The notes under the pieces were generated by a model. The model worked only from the letters and a program-made list of their open reading frames with translations. It was not told the origin of the DNA and ran no database searches. Source: an uncultured Varibaculum sp. (lineage in GTDB: Bacteria; Actinomycetota; Actinomycetes; Actinomycetales; Actinomycetaceae). From it: a DNA stretch of 23,973 bases. Made by a program: the position numbers and the translations under genes. Position 1 is the first letter of the stretch, and each line of letters begins with the position of its first letter. This document shows, piece by piece, positions 6,878 to 15,067 of the stretch. The stretch is from contig CAMYFZ010000021.1 of NCBI GenBank assembly GCA_947255165.1, forward strand, positions 1 to 23,973, written 5' to 3'.

Positions 6878-7879
6878 TTGCTTATTTCACAGCGACCCGT
6901 GCTATCGGAAGAAGTGGTTAGCGATCAGCGCTCCCGCTTCACCCTTGAACCCCTAGAGCCCGGATTCGGGCACACCCTAGGAAACAGCTTGCGGCGTACC
7001 CTACTTTCCTCCATTCCCGGAGCCGCAGTTACCTCTATCCGGATTGAGGGGGTGCCGCATGAGTTCCGCACCATCCCCGGAGTAATGGAGGACGTCTCCG
7101 AGATCATTCTAAATATTAAGCAGATTGTGCTTTCTTCCGAGAATGACGAACCGGTGGTGATGTATCTGCGGAAAGCAGGTGCTGGGCAGGTCACCGCAGG
7201 GGATATCACCCCTCCGGCGGGAGTAGAGATTCACAACCCGGATCTCTATCTGGCCACCCTAAACGAGTCTGGCAAGCTAGAAATTGAGTTAACCGTAGAG
7301 CGTGGTCGTGGCTACGTTTCTGCCGATCAGAACAAGTCGGATGGACACGAGATTTCTCGGATTCCTATCGACTCTATCTACTCTCCAGTGGTTAAAGTCC
7401 GCTACAAGGTAGAAGCCACTCGTGTGGAACAGCGTACCGACTTTGATCGCTTGATTGTGGATGTGGAATGTAAACCGGGACTAGCTCCCCGGGATGCCCT
7501 AGCTTCTGCAGGTAAAACCCTGGTAGAGCTGTTCGGGCTGTGCCAGGAATTGAATATCGAGGCCGAGGGCATCGAGATTGGCGCTCCGCAAACCGATCAG
7601 GCGCTCGCCCAAGATTTGGCGCTCTCTATTGATGACCTGGGGTTGCAGTCGCGTTCCTATAACGCTTTGACCCGCGAAGGGATCAATACGGTGGGGCAAC
7701 TGGTTGCCCGCTCCGAGGCCGATCTTTTGGATATCCGGAATTTCGGCGCTAAGTCAATCGAAGAGATTAAGGCAAAACTTGCCGAAATGGGGATGGCGTT
7801 GAAAGATTCTCCGCTGCCCACTTCGGTCAGCCTGGATGATCTGGCCACCCCCAGTTCATTACAGTTCTCTGACGACTAA
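6878..7879 (+). CDS. rpoA: RNA polymerase alpha subunit
   Basis: 333-residue subunit that nucleates RNA polymerase assembly and contacts promoter UP elements and activators. The N-terminal domain shows [36 protein letters not shown] and [17 protein letters not shown] blocks. The C-terminal domain (about 255-315) carries the helix-hairpin-helix segment [21 protein letters not shown] and [16 protein letters not shown]. The start is TTG at 6878 with GAAAGGA about 8 nt upstream. The LLISQRP-like opening matches the usual actinobacterial MLIAQRP. Confidence 0.98.
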   Translation: MLISQRPVLSEEVVSDQRSRFTLEPLEPGFGHTLGNSLRRTLLSSIPGAAVTSIRIEGVPHEFRTIPGVMEDVSEIILNIKQIVLSSENDEPVVMYLRKAGAGQVTAGDITPPAGVEIHNPDLYLATLNESGKLEIELTVERGRGYVSADQNKSDGHEISRIPIDSIYSPVVKVRYKVEATRVEQRTDFDRLIVDVECKPGLAPRDALASAGKTLVELFGLCQELNIEAEGIEIGAPQTDQALAQDLALSIDDLGLQSRSYNALTREGINTVGQLVARSEADLLDIRNFGAKSIEEIKAKLAEMGMALKDSPLPTSVSLDDLATPSSLQFSDD

Positions 7880-7936
7880 GTCGGGTTTTCTCGGCGCTGA
7901 AACAATAAAGTTTTTTAGGAAAGTAAAGGAAGAAAC

Positions 7937-8515
7937 ATGCCTAAGCCATCTAAAGGTCCGCGGTTAGGAGCCGGCCCGGCACATGAGCGCAAAATTCTGG
8001 CGAATCTGGCGAAATCGCTAATCGAGCACCGTTCGATTCGTACTACCGAAGCGAAGGCTCGCCGTTTGCAGCCCTATATTGAAAAGCTGATCACCAAGGC
8101 GAAGAAGGGTGATATCCACAATCGCCGTATGGTTGCCCGCAAACTGGGCACTCAGGTTGATAAGTACACTCGCGGTTTCGATGCAGTCTACACCTTGTTT
8201 GACGAGGTAGTTCCGGACCTGGACCCCAACCGTCAGGGCGGGTACACCCGGATCGTGAAGCTGCCGACTCGCCGCGGAGACAACGCTCCCATGGCTGAGA
8301 TTTCTTTGGTCACCGAAAAGGTAGAACCGAAAGCCAAGGTGCAGCCCACCAAGGACGAAGCAGCTAAGCCGGAGAAGGCCGAGGAAGCTAAAGAGGCCGA
8401 GAAGGCCGAGGAAACCGTGGAAGATGCGGTTGAAACTTCGGACAATGGCGAAGAAAGCTCTGAAGCTGTAGAAGCTGAAGAGACTGACGAAGCAGCAGAT
8501 TCTGAAGAAAAGTAA
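7937..8515 (+). CDS. rplQ: 50S ribosomal protein L17 with long acidic tail
   Basis: Large-subunit protein near the exit tunnel. Residues 1-120 are standard L17: [20 protein letters not shown], a [19 protein letters not shown] segment, and [20 protein letters not shown]. Residues from about 128 to 192 form an extra low-complexity Glu/Ala/Lys tail that becomes almost purely acidic at the end. The core is about 120 residues, so the tail adds roughly half again. C-terminal extensions on L17 are known in actinobacteria; this one is long and highly charged. It is the last gene of the operon, as a strong terminator follows. Confidence 0.97.
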   Translation: MPKPSKGPRLGAGPAHERKILANLAKSLIEHRSIRTTEAKARRLQPYIEKLITKAKKGDIHNRRMVARKLGTQVDKYTRGFDAVYTLFDEVVPDLDPNRQGGYTRIVKLPTRRGDNAPMAEISLVTEKVEPKAKVQPTKDEAAKPEKAEEAKEAEKAEETVEDAVETSDNGEESSEAVEAEETDEAADSEEK

Positions 8516-8563
8516 CTTGGCAGCTACTAGCGCATAACAACGCTGGTAACTAGCAGCTACTTG

Positions 8564-8610
8564 ATGCGGGCAGTTGGCATGATTATTGCCAACTGCCCGC
8601 ATTATTTTTT
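8564..8610 (+). terminator. Rho-independent terminator after rplQ
   Basis: Perfect 16-bp stem, ATGCGGGCAGTTGGCA (8564-8579) pairing with 8587-8602, a 7-nt loop and a following TATTTTTT tract. This is one of the clearest terminators in the window and ends the infA-rplQ operon. Confidence 0.96.
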
Positions 8611-8636
8611 GGGTATCACGCAAGTAAGGCCATACT
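8609..8636 (+). promoter_or_regulatory. Candidate promoter for ROK kinase-truA
   Basis: TTGGGT (8609-8614), 16 nt, then CATACT (8631-8636), right after the rplQ terminator. The -35 is identical to that proposed for infA. The -10 is weak, so this is a tentative call. Confidence 0.35.
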
Positions 8637-8711
8637 CTTGATCAGAAAGGTTATCCAGGTCAGCAAGTATTCGTGGTAATGCCCGCCAGTATCTCCAGGT
8701 AAGCTAGGAAC

Positions 8712-9482
8712 ATGGTAAAAGAGATGAGAACCCCGCTCACGTTGTCAGTTGATTGCGGAGGTGGGGGGATCAAAGCCTCGGTGCTAGATAAACGCGGAAC
8801 TATGGTGGCGCCTTCATTGCGGGTACCTACTCCTTACCCGTTGCCTCCGGAAAAATTAATCGAAATCGTTGAGGATTTTCGCGCTGACTTTAAAGCAAAT
8901 ACCGACCGGATAACGGTGGGGATGCCGGGCATGATTCGTCACGGAGTAGTCATCTCTACTCCCCATTATGTGTGCCGGTCTGGTCCGCGCACCCGGGTAC
9001 TACCCGAAATGGTACAGGCTTGGAAAAACTTTGACTTGGCGGGGGCTTTAGAAGAAAAAACTTCCCTGCCCGCCCTAGTCCTCAATGATGCGGAAGTGGC
9101 CGGCGCCGGGGTAATCTCTGGTACCGGGATGGAAATGATTATTACCTTGGGTACCGGACTGGGGAATTCGATCTGGGATGGGGGGCGCTTGGCTCCCCAT
9201 ATGGAACTTTCCCATATGGTTGCCCGTTGGGGCTTGCTCTTCGACGACTATGTGGGGGAGCCAGAACGCGTCCGGATGGGGGATGCTCACTGGTCACGAC
9301 GGGTCAGGCGCGTGGTGGGGGTGCTGCGAGAAGCCATTATGTGGGACCGGCTCTACCTGGGAGGGGGAAACTCGGCGCATATTGTGGAATCGGTACGCAA
9401 AACCCTCGGTGAAGAAGTGGTGATTGTACCGAATGACGCGGGTATTCGCGGCGGGGTGCGGGCCTGGGGGTTAACCACATGA
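8712..9482 (+). CDS. ROK-family sugar kinase, PPGK-like
   Basis: 256-residue sugar kinase of the ROK / polyphosphate glucokinase type. The phosphate-1 motif is SVDCGGGGIKASVLD (residues 12-26, D14). The catalytic-base segment is LNDAEVAGAG with D126. The phosphate-2 motif is ITLGTGLGNS (144-153). The sugar-contact segment APHMELSH follows, then LYLGGGNS and NDAGIRGG. No zinc-type Cys cluster is present, as expected for the PPGK branch. It may phosphorylate glucose using polyphosphate or ATP; the donor cannot be read from the sequence. The first ATG (8712) is used here. ATG at 8724 is an alternative, and neither has a strong ribosome-binding site. The stop overlaps the truA start (ATGA), so the two are translationally coupled. 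Confidence 0.82.
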   Translation: MVKEMRTPLTLSVDCGGGGIKASVLDKRGTMVAPSLRVPTPYPLPPEKLIEIVEDFRADFKANTDRITVGMPGMIRHGVVISTPHYVCRSGPRTRVLPEMVQAWKNFDLAGALEEKTSLPALVLNDAEVAGAGVISGTGMEMIITLGTGLGNSIWDGGRLAPHMELSHMVARWGLLFDDYVGEPERVRMGDAHWSRRVRRVVGVLREAIMWDRLYLGGGNSAHIVESVRKTLGEEVVIVPNDAGIRGGVRAWGLTT

Positions 9483-10351
9483 AAGGCGAGTTGATTCGTT
9501 TGCGCCTGGACCTGGCCTATCGGGGCGAGCCGTTTCACGGTTGGGCGCGGCAACCGGGTTTGCTGACTGTTCAAGGTCGCCTGGAGGAGGCGTTTACTCT
9601 GATTACCCGGCAGCCGACGCAACTTACGGTGGCCGGACGGACCGATGCCGGCGTACACGCGCGTGGGCAGGTAGCCCACTTGGAGGTGCCGGCAGAGTTT
9701 TGGCTTTCCTTATCAAGAGGGCGCGAGGAGAGCGACCAGGTGCGCGGGGAACGGCTCCGGGCCCGGGTGGAAGGCCTGGCGGGACGGGGTTTAAATGGCG
9801 CCCTGGCAGTAAAGCAGATCAGGGTGGTTTCAGGGGATTTTGACGCCCGTTTTTCGGCGCTTTCTCGCACCTATCGTTACCTGATATGTGACGATCCGCG
9901 CGCTCAGGATCCTTGCCGTCTGGATATCACCCGCACGTCCTCCTCTCTAGATGTTGAAAAAATGCAGGTTGCAGCGCAAGCTTTGTGCGGGGAACATGAT
10001 TTCTTGCCTTTCGCGAAGCCGCGCGAGGGTGCCACTACAGTGCGTACTCTCCATTCGTTTAGTGTTTCCCGTCCCGGGGACGGAATCGTGCAGGCGATGA
10101 TTCGCGCCGATGCGTTTTGTCATTCCCAAGTGCGCTTCATGATGGGAGCCTTAATCGAGATCGGGCGGGGAAAATATGGCCCTGGCTGGATAGGGGAGCT
10201 GTTAGCTGCCGGAGTACGTGACCAACGGGTCCCCCTTGCCGATGGGCGGGGGTTAACCTTGTGGGAGGTGGCCTATCCGCCCGCCAGCCAGTACGCTTCC
10301 CAAGCCCAAAAAGCCAAAGTAGTGCGTACCCTTCCAGAAAACCCGGCCTGA
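9479..10351 (+). CDS. truA: tRNA pseudouridine synthase A
   Basis: Makes pseudouridine at positions 38-40 of the tRNA anticodon stem. The catalytic Asp is D56 in the signature VAGRTDAGVHARGQVAH. Other family blocks are LAYRGEPFHGWARQPG, the FDARFSALSRTYRY region, and FCHSQVRFMMGALIEIGRG near the C-terminus. The 290-residue length is normal for actinobacteria, which carry an insertion near residues 80-105. The start overlaps the kinase stop by 4 nt. In related genomes truA usually follows rplQ directly, so the kinase is an insertion here. Confidence 0.96.
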   Translation: MKGELIRLRLDLAYRGEPFHGWARQPGLLTVQGRLEEAFTLITRQPTQLTVAGRTDAGVHARGQVAHLEVPAEFWLSLSRGREESDQVRGERLRARVEGLAGRGLNGALAVKQIRVVSGDFDARFSALSRTYRYLICDDPRAQDPCRLDITRTSSSLDVEKMQVAAQALCGEHDFLPFAKPREGATTVRTLHSFSVSRPGDGIVQAMIRADAFCHSQVRFMMGALIEIGRGKYGPGWIGELLAAGVRDQRVPLADGRGLTLWEVAYPPASQYASQAQKAKVVRTLPENPA

Positions 10352-10421
10352 TAACCGGTGTTATTCCTGACGGTGGGCAGGGCTAATCTCGTCTATGTGG
10401 GCAGTTCAACAGGCTACTGCT

Positions 10422-10450
10422 TTGACCTGGTAGTTTTCGCCCCGTAAAAT
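10422..10450 (+). promoter_or_regulatory. Strong sigma70-type promoter for rplM-rpsI
   Basis: TTGACC (10422-10427), exactly 17 nt, then TAAAAT (10445-10450). This is the best-matching promoter seen in the window. Transcription would start near 10457, leaving a leader of about 196 nt before rplM. Confidence 0.75.
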
Positions 10451-10456
10451 ACTAAA

Positions 10457-10652
10457 TGTTGTGTGTCCTGGAACAATCCAGGCGCAGGGGAACTACCTGC
10501 AGTTTTGGCAAAAACAGGACGCTAGACGGAAAGAAATACGAAGTCGGGTGTAGACACTACGGCGGCGTCCGCAACATTTTGGCAGTTGTTGCCACCCTGT
10601 TGCCGCGCTCTCGCAGTTCTCGCCCCTAAAGAAGAAACGAAGGCTTAAGCCC
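10457..10652 (+). promoter_or_regulatory. Long structured leader of rplM-rpsI
   Basis: About 196 nt of predicted 5' UTR without an ORF. Hairpins include CCTGGA-ACAA-TCCAGG (10467-10482) and GCAGG (10484-10488) / CCTGC (10496-10500). GTCCTG (10465-10470) can instead pair with CAGGAC (10515-10520), which excludes the first hairpin. Further inverted repeats lie around 10560-10610 (GCAAC / GTTGTTGC, GCGGC / GCCGC). L13 leaders with autoregulatory function are known in other phyla; whether this is an equivalent is inference. Confidence 0.45.
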
Positions 10653-11099
10653 GTGCGAACTTATAATCCGAAAGCCGGTGACACCCAGGATAAGAAATGG
10701 TATGTCATCGACGCTGAAGACGTCGTTCTCGGACGACTGGCGGCCGTAGCCGCCAAGCTGCTGCGTGGCAAGCATAAGCCGACCTACACTCCCAACGAGG
10801 ATATGGGTGATCACGTCATTATCGTGAACGCCGCCAAGGTCGGACTTACCGGCAATAAACGTGAGCAGAAACGCGCCTACCGTCACTCCGGTTACCCCGG
10901 GGGCTTAAAATCTCTAACCTACGGTGACTTGTTAGCTAAGAAACCAGAGGTAGCAGTACAAAAAGCGGTGCGCGGCATGGTTCCCCACACTCGGTTGGGG
11001 CGTGCCCAAATGAAGAAGCTGCATGTTTTCGCTGGTCCCGAACATGACCACGCGGCACAGCAGCCAGAACCTTACGAAATTAAGAAAATCGCCCAGTAG
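10653..11099 (+). CDS. rplM: 50S ribosomal protein L13
   Basis: 148-residue early-assembly protein of the large subunit. Characteristic blocks are [53 protein letters not shown] and [18 protein letters not shown]. The GTG start gives [10 protein letters not shown], matching the actinobacterial MRTYxPK opening. A GAAGG sequence lies about 9 nt upstream. It is followed after 27 nt by rpsI, the near-universal pairing. Confidence 0.97.
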   Translation: MRTYNPKAGDTQDKKWYVIDAEDVVLGRLAAVAAKLLRGKHKPTYTPNEDMGDHVIIVNAAKVGLTGNKREQKRAYRHSGYPGGLKSLTYGDLLAKKPEVAVQKAVRGMVPHTRLGRAQMKKLHVFAGPEHDHAAQQPEPYEIKKIAQ

Positions 11100-11126
11100 C
11101 CCTGAGCCAAGACCCTGAGGAGAATT

Positions 11127-11618
11127 GTGGCTGATACCACCGAAAACGAAGAGCTGTTGGAGGAGAATGCCCCCAGCTCTTACACCACGGAAACCGAGTC
11201 GGAGCCGACCGGCTCCGGACAGTCCGTGACCGCTCCCGGCATCGGGCTGGGACGCCGTAAAAGCGCGGTTGCGCGGGTCCGGTTAATACCGGGCAGCGGC
11301 GAATGGAAGATTAATGGCAGAACTTTGGAAAACTATTTCCCGAACAAGCTGCACCAGCAGCTAGTACGGTCTCCGTTCACCCTGCTAGACCTCGAGGGAC
11401 GTTTCGACGTTGTCGCTCGGGTCTCTGGTGGCGGTACCTCCGGCCAGGCCGGAGCGGTGCGCCTCGGCGTTGCCCGGGCACTAAACGAGATCGATCGGGA
11501 AGCCAACCGTGCGACCTTGAAGAAGGCGGGATTCCTAACCCGCGATTCGCGCGCTGTTGAGCGTAAGAAGCCTGGTCTGAAGAAGGCTCGTAAAGCTTCG
11601 CAGTACTCCAAGCGCTAA
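11127..11618 (+). CDS. rpsI: 30S ribosomal protein S9
   Basis: 163-residue small-subunit protein whose C-terminal tail reaches the P-site tRNA. The core begins at [14 protein letters not shown] and includes [33 protein letters not shown] and the terminal [12 protein letters not shown]. The first 35-40 residues are an acidic, Ser/Thr-rich extension, which is common in actinobacterial S9. The start is GTG at 11127, with GAGGAG at 11117-11122. Confidence 0.97.
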   Translation: MADTTENEELLEENAPSSYTTETESEPTGSGQSVTAPGIGLGRRKSAVARVRLIPGSGEWKINGRTLENYFPNKLHQQLVRSPFTLLDLEGRFDVVARVSGGGTSGQAGAVRLGVARALNEIDREANRATLKKAGFLTRDSRAVERKKPGLKKARKASQYSKR

Positions 11619-11635
11619 GCTTTTACGCTTGCTTA

Positions 11636-11679
11636 TTTTGCCCGGTAAAGCTGGTTTCTACTGGCTTTACCGGGCAAAA
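11636..11679 (+). terminator. Terminator after rpsI
   Basis: Perfect 16-bp stem: 11636-11651 (TTTTGCCCGGTAAAGC) pairs with 11664-11679, with a 12-nt loop. The stem ends in A-T pairs (TTTT/AAAA) but no long T-tract follows, so it may act in either direction with moderate strength. It closes the rplM-rpsI unit before the toxin-antitoxin pair. Confidence 0.75.
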
Positions 11680-11748
11680 CTGTATTCAAATAACGCTAAC
11701 GGCTATATAGCTGGAGATTCCAGAAAAGTGATTAATGCTTGCTATTGT

Positions 11749-11780
11749 TTGCTAAACGCTATACAAATTCTAGTATCTAG
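11749..11780 (+). promoter_or_regulatory. Promoter and putative operator of the RelB/RelE pair
   Basis: TTGCTA (11749-11754), 16 nt, then TAGTAT (11771-11776). The palindrome CTAG-TAT-CTAG (11770-11780) lies across the -10. Autorepression by the antitoxin or the antitoxin-toxin complex at a palindrome overlapping the promoter is typical of RelBE systems. That this palindrome is the operator is inference. Confidence 0.45.
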
Positions 11781-11816
11781 TGTTACCCTCGAAGAAGAGA
11801 GCAAGGAGGTAGTGTT

Positions 11817-12122
11817 ATGGCGAATACAGCAGCTGTTTATGCCCGCATAGACCCGGAGCTCAAAGCAGACGTTGAAGACATCCTTTCACGCCTAGGGGTT
11901 ACGCCCTCTTCAGTGGTGCAAATGCTCTACAGTCAGATCAAACTGACTAGAAGTATTCCGTTCGGGATAAAACTTCCTGCAAAAGCGCCTCTTTCGCTGG
12001 CGGAACTCACTACTGAGCAGCTAAATGCCGAGCTGCAGAAAGGTTACGATTCTCTTCTCGCGGGAAAATCCTATTCCGCAGAGCAAGTAGATGAACTCTT
12101 AAGTAAAGAGTACGGAATCTAA
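11817..12122 (+). CDS. RelB/DinJ-family antitoxin
   Basis: 101-residue protein starting MANTAAVYARIDPELKADVE, followed by DILSRLGVTPSSVVQMLYSQI. This is the ribbon-helix-helix DNA-binding fold typical of RelB/DinJ antitoxins, with the IPFGIKLP segment that follows it in this family. The C-terminal half (about 62-101) is charged and probably wraps the toxin. The ATG has a near-perfect AAGGAGGT site 6-7 nt upstream. Its stop overlaps the toxin start by one base (TAATG). It should neutralise the downstream toxin and repress the operon. Confidence 0.88.
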   Translation: MANTAAVYARIDPELKADVEDILSRLGVTPSSVVQMLYSQIKLTRSIPFGIKLPAKAPLSLAELTTEQLNAELQKGYDSLLAGKSYSAEQVDELLSKEYGI

Positions 12123-12451
12123 TGGCTAACTATCTGATCATTTATTCAGATGAGGCCCTACAAGATTTAAGAGAAATCTTTGAATACATTGCTGGAGAGC
12201 TGCGGGAACCGGCGATAGCGGCTGCTCAAGTAAACCGGATTCGAGAGCAGATACGTAGCCTTGGGCATTTCCCTGCTCGCAATAAAAAGGTCGCCTGGGA
12301 ACCCTGGCTCAGTATCGGAATGCGACAGATGCCGGTCGATAATTTCATTGCATTTTATACCATCGACGATATCCAGCCCGCAGTTCAGATTGTTCGTATC
12401 TTCTACGGTAAACGAGATGTTCAGAGCTATATTCGACAGCCGTCCGGATGA
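12122..12451 (+). CDS. RelE/ParE-family toxin
   Basis: 109-residue toxin of the RelE/ParE superfamily. The N-terminal YLIIYSDEALQDLREIFEYI is the usual strand-helix opening, and the C-terminal half shows the beta-sheet core (DNFIAFYTIDDIQPAVQIVRIFYGKRD) with a terminal IVRIFYGKRD match. RelE members cleave mRNA on the ribosome and ParE members poison gyrase; the sequence alone does not settle which applies. It is translated as a coupled partner of the antitoxin. Its stop is one base from the coaA stop on the opposite strand, so the two genes converge with no spacer. Confidence 0.86.
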   Translation: MANYLIIYSDEALQDLREIFEYIAGELREPAIAAAQVNRIREQIRSLGHFPARNKKVAWEPWLSIGMRQMPVDNFIAFYTIDDIQPAVQIVRIFYGKRDVQSYIRQPSG

Positions 12452-12452
12452 G

Positions 12453-13457
12453 TTAGATTTTGCGTAGGAATACGTTTTCGAGGCGGTGTTGGGCATCTTT
12501 GCGCAAGATCAAAGTGGCACGCCCTCGGGTAGGACGAATCTGCTGCTCCAGGTTAGGTAGGTTTATAGAGGTCCAGATATCTAACGCGATTTGGCGCGCC
12601 ACCGAATCAGAGATCCCGGCATAAACCTGGAAGTAAGATTCAGGATCCTGAAAAGCAGACTCTTTGAGTGATACGAAACGATCGACGAACCATTGTTCAA
12701 TATCGCGGGTGCGGGCATCAACATAGATCGAAAAATCAAAAAAATCACTGACCGCCAGGGATTTGTGATCATCGAGCCCGCTGCGTCCATCATCTTGATC
12801 TAGTTGTTTTTCCAGGTTGGGAAGATCTTGGTGTCCCCGGTAGAGCCAGGCGGGCTGCAGCACATTGATGCCCTCTAAAATCAAAATATCGGGGCTGGCA
12901 ACCGTAATATATTTATCGGGCACCACGTCATAGGTGACGTGCGAATATACCGGCGCCTTGACCTCTGGTACTCCCGCTTTCACCTGGGTAACAAAGTTTA
13001 GGAGGGCGCGACGGTTATAGGATTCAGGGAATCCTTTGCGAGCCACCAGTCCGCGCCGCTCTAGCTCTGCATTCGGATACAAAAACCCATCGGTAGTCAC
13101 TAGCGCCACCCGCGAAATTTCCGGCCAACGACTAAGCAGGTTTTGGAGAATACGGGAAGTAGTAGATTTTCCGACTGCCACCGAACCGGCTACCCCAATA
13201 ATGAAGGGGATTTTCCTTTTATGTGGACGCCCAAAAAAATCTTGTTGATCTTGGGCGAGGGCGCGCGAATGCAAAACCCGGTAGCGGAGCAGTGCCGAGA
13301 GGGGACGATAGACCGCGTCTGCCTCCTCAACGTCGATGGGGTCGCCCAAAGCGGCAAGAGAACGCAAATCAGCTTCGGTTAGCGGCATCGGGGTTTTAGC
13401 GGCGAGGGCGCGCCAAGCATCCCGATCGAACTGTTCATAAATGGATTTAGCTGGCAT
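12453..13457 (-). CDS. coaA: Type I pantothenate kinase
   Basis: Phosphorylates pantothenate, the first step of coenzyme A synthesis. The 334-residue protein begins MPAKSIYEQFDRDAWRAL and carries the P-loop GSVAVGKST at residues 91-99, then TTDGFLYPN, KGFPESYNRRALLNF, PVYSHVTYDVVPD and ILILEGINVLQP, all specific to the type I family. A segment of about 15 residues (LDQDDGRSGLDDHKS) between LQP and the DFFDFSIYVDA block is longer than in E. coli. It is on the minus strand, downstream of glmM in the same orientation, and converges on the toxin gene. Confidence 0.96.
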   Translation of the reverse strand: MPAKSIYEQFDRDAWRALAAKTPMPLTEADLRSLAALGDPIDVEEADAVYRPLSALLRYRVLHSRALAQDQQDFFGRPHKRKIPFIIGVAGSVAVGKSTTSRILQNLLSRWPEISRVALVTTDGFLYPNAELERRGLVARKGFPESYNRRALLNFVTQVKAGVPEVKAPVYSHVTYDVVPDKYITVASPDILILEGINVLQPAWLYRGHQDLPNLEKQLDQDDGRSGLDDHKSLAVSDFFDFSIYVDARTRDIEQWFVDRFVSLKESAFQDPESYFQVYAGISDSVARQIALDIWTSINLPNLEQQIRPTRGRATLILRKDAQHRLENVFLRKI

Positions 13458-13521
13458 ATCTTTTAGGCTCCGCTGGGTTGGCTCCGCTCAAAACTATTTG
13501 CGCCGATTCTGGATCCGTTTT

Positions 13522-13554
13522 CCCGCCAGCGCCTAGATTAAAAACGCTGGCGGG
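13522..13554 (-). terminator. Hairpin between glmM and coaA
   Basis: Perfect 10-bp stem CCCGCCAGCG (13522-13531) / CGCTGGCGGG (13545-13554) with a 13-nt A/T-rich loop, just past the glmM stop. No T-tract follows on the minus strand, so termination would be hairpin-only or partial. coaA may partly depend on read-through. Confidence 0.5.
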
Positions 13555-13568
13555 AGTAGAAAATCTCC

Positions 13569-14909
13569 TTACAGAGACAGGCGGTTCTTAACTTCGCCCG
13601 CCAGGCGCTCACAAACCGCATCGGCTTGTTCTTGGGTGGCGGCCTCTACCATTACCCGCACCAGCGGTTCAGTTCCCGAGGCGCGCAGCACTACCCGCCC
13701 GGTATCGCCTAGTTCTTCCTCGGCTTTAGCGATTTCTGCTCGCAAACCGGCATCATCGGTGCGAGTCTTATCTACGTTCGGCACGTTAATCAGGGTTTGT
13801 GGTAAGCGCTTTACGAACTCACAAATCTTTTCCAGGGATTGACCAGCATCTTTAACTGCGCGGGCGATACACAGGGCGGTCAGAATCCCGTCCCCAGTGG
13901 TGGCATGATGGGCGTTAATTACATGACCAGACTGTTCTCCACCCAGCACGAATCCTTGCTCGCGCATTTTCTCCAGGACGTAGCGATCTCCCACCGCTGT
14001 CTGGACGGTGTTAATCCCTTTTTCTTTCATCGCCAAAATCAAACCCAGGTTCGACATAATCGTAATCACCAGGGTATTTCCAGTTAGCTCGCCCTTTTCC
14101 TTGAAATAGGCAGCCAGCATTCCCATGATTTTGTCGCCGTCCACCAGGTTCCCCTGGGAGTCAACTGCCAGGCAGCGATCCGCGTCCCCATCGAAAGCTA
14201 CCCCGAAGTCACAGCCGGCAGCCACTACTTGGCTCTGCAGCTGCTGTGGGTGGGTGGAGCCGCAATTGTCATTGATATTGCGCCCATCAGGGGAAGCGTT
14301 AATTACTACCGTATCAATCCCGGCTTCTTGTAGCGCCTCCGGGCCCAGCTCGGAAGCTGCCCCATTGGCGCAATCAACCGCTACTCGCAGACCAGAAAGA
14401 TCTCCAACTGCCCGTACCAGGTGTTTAACATACAGTTTCTCGGCGCTTTCGCGCTCTTCCTCGATCTCGCCGACCCCTTCGCCAACAGGGCGATCAGTTT
14501 CATCGCCTAGGAGTTTCTCAATCTCATCCTCAATCGCGTCGGGGAGTTTATAGCCGCCGCGGGCAAAGAACTTGATCCCGTTATCGGGCATGGGATTGTG
14601 GGAGGCAGAAATCATTACCCCCAGGTCAACGTCAGCTTTCGCGGTCAGATAGGCGACGCAAGGGGTAGTTACGACCCCGATGCGGTTAACGTCCACGCCT
14701 TCGGAAGCCAGCCCCGCCGAAATCGCGTGATCCAAGAAATCGCCGGACATCCGGGTATCACGTCCGACAATCGCCCGCAGTTTGTGTCCTTTAGGCGCAT
14801 CTTTGCGCACTTGTTTAGCGGCGGCTCGTCCCAGTTCCAAAGCCAATTCCGGGGTTAATTCTTTATTCGCTAGACCGCGCACTCCGTCGGTTCCAAAAAG
14901 TCTGCCCAT
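13569..14909 (-). CDS. glmM: Phosphoglucosamine mutase
   Basis: Interconverts glucosamine-6-phosphate and glucosamine-1-phosphate on the way to UDP-GlcNAc. In the 446-residue protein, the phosphoserine loop is SASHNP with S103. The metal-binding loop is DGDADR with D240, D242 and D244. The phosphate-binding RASGTEPLVRVMVEA is near the C-terminus. The opening MGRLFGTDGVRG is canonical. It is divergent from glmS, which supplies its substrate, and the two starts are 158 nt apart. Confidence 0.98.
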   Translation of the reverse strand: MGRLFGTDGVRGLANKELTPELALELGRAAAKQVRKDAPKGHKLRAIVGRDTRMSGDFLDHAISAGLASEGVDVNRIGVVTTPCVAYLTAKADVDLGVMISASHNPMPDNGIKFFARGGYKLPDAIEDEIEKLLGDETDRPVGEGVGEIEEERESAEKLYVKHLVRAVGDLSGLRVAVDCANGAASELGPEALQEAGIDTVVINASPDGRNINDNCGSTHPQQLQSQVVAAGCDFGVAFDGDADRCLAVDSQGNLVDGDKIMGMLAAYFKEKGELTGNTLVITIMSNLGLILAMKEKGINTVQTAVGDRYVLEKMREQGFVLGGEQSGHVINAHHATTGDGILTALCIARAVKDAGQSLEKICEFVKRLPQTLINVPNVDKTRTDDAGLRAEIAKAEEELGDTGRVVLRASGTEPLVRVMVEAATQEQADAVCERLAGEVKNRLSL

Positions 14910-15067
14910 TTTACCTGTCTTTCAACTAGCAGAATCTGACGTTCTCAGCCTACCGCACCAGCAGCTCTTAATTTTCCCTCGCCACCAGCTAGCGGTGATA
15001 TTTCCTATTTATGCTGCTTAGGCGCGCGAGATAGCAATGCGGCGAAAGACGTGAAAAAATCTATTTT
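14910..15067. promoter_or_regulatory. Shared glmM/glmS divergent promoter region
   Basis: 158 nt between two divergent starts that must contain both promoters. No hexamer pair stands out clearly on either strand. TATTTA near 15006 is the best -10-like element towards glmS. The A/T-rich GTGAAAAAATCTATTTT directly before the glmS ATG contains no Shine-Dalgarno sequence. No glmS-type ribozyme core is evident. Confidence 0.45.

Noticed and set aside
8018..8623. 201-codon open frame on the minus strand over rplQ
   Set aside because: It is the antisense of the low-complexity L17 tail and the terminator; it has no family features and no ribosome-binding site.
11629..11850. 73-codon open frame between rpsI and the antitoxin
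   Set aside because: It reads through the terminator hairpin and the toxin-antitoxin promoter and overlaps the antitoxin start.
13466..13490. Short direct repeat GGCTCCGCT upstream of coaA
   Set aside because: Two copies of nine bases only; no further structure or link to a known element.
14910..15067. glmS ribozyme
   Set aside because: The 158-nt gap shows none of the conserved core, and the ribozyme is mainly a Firmicutes element.
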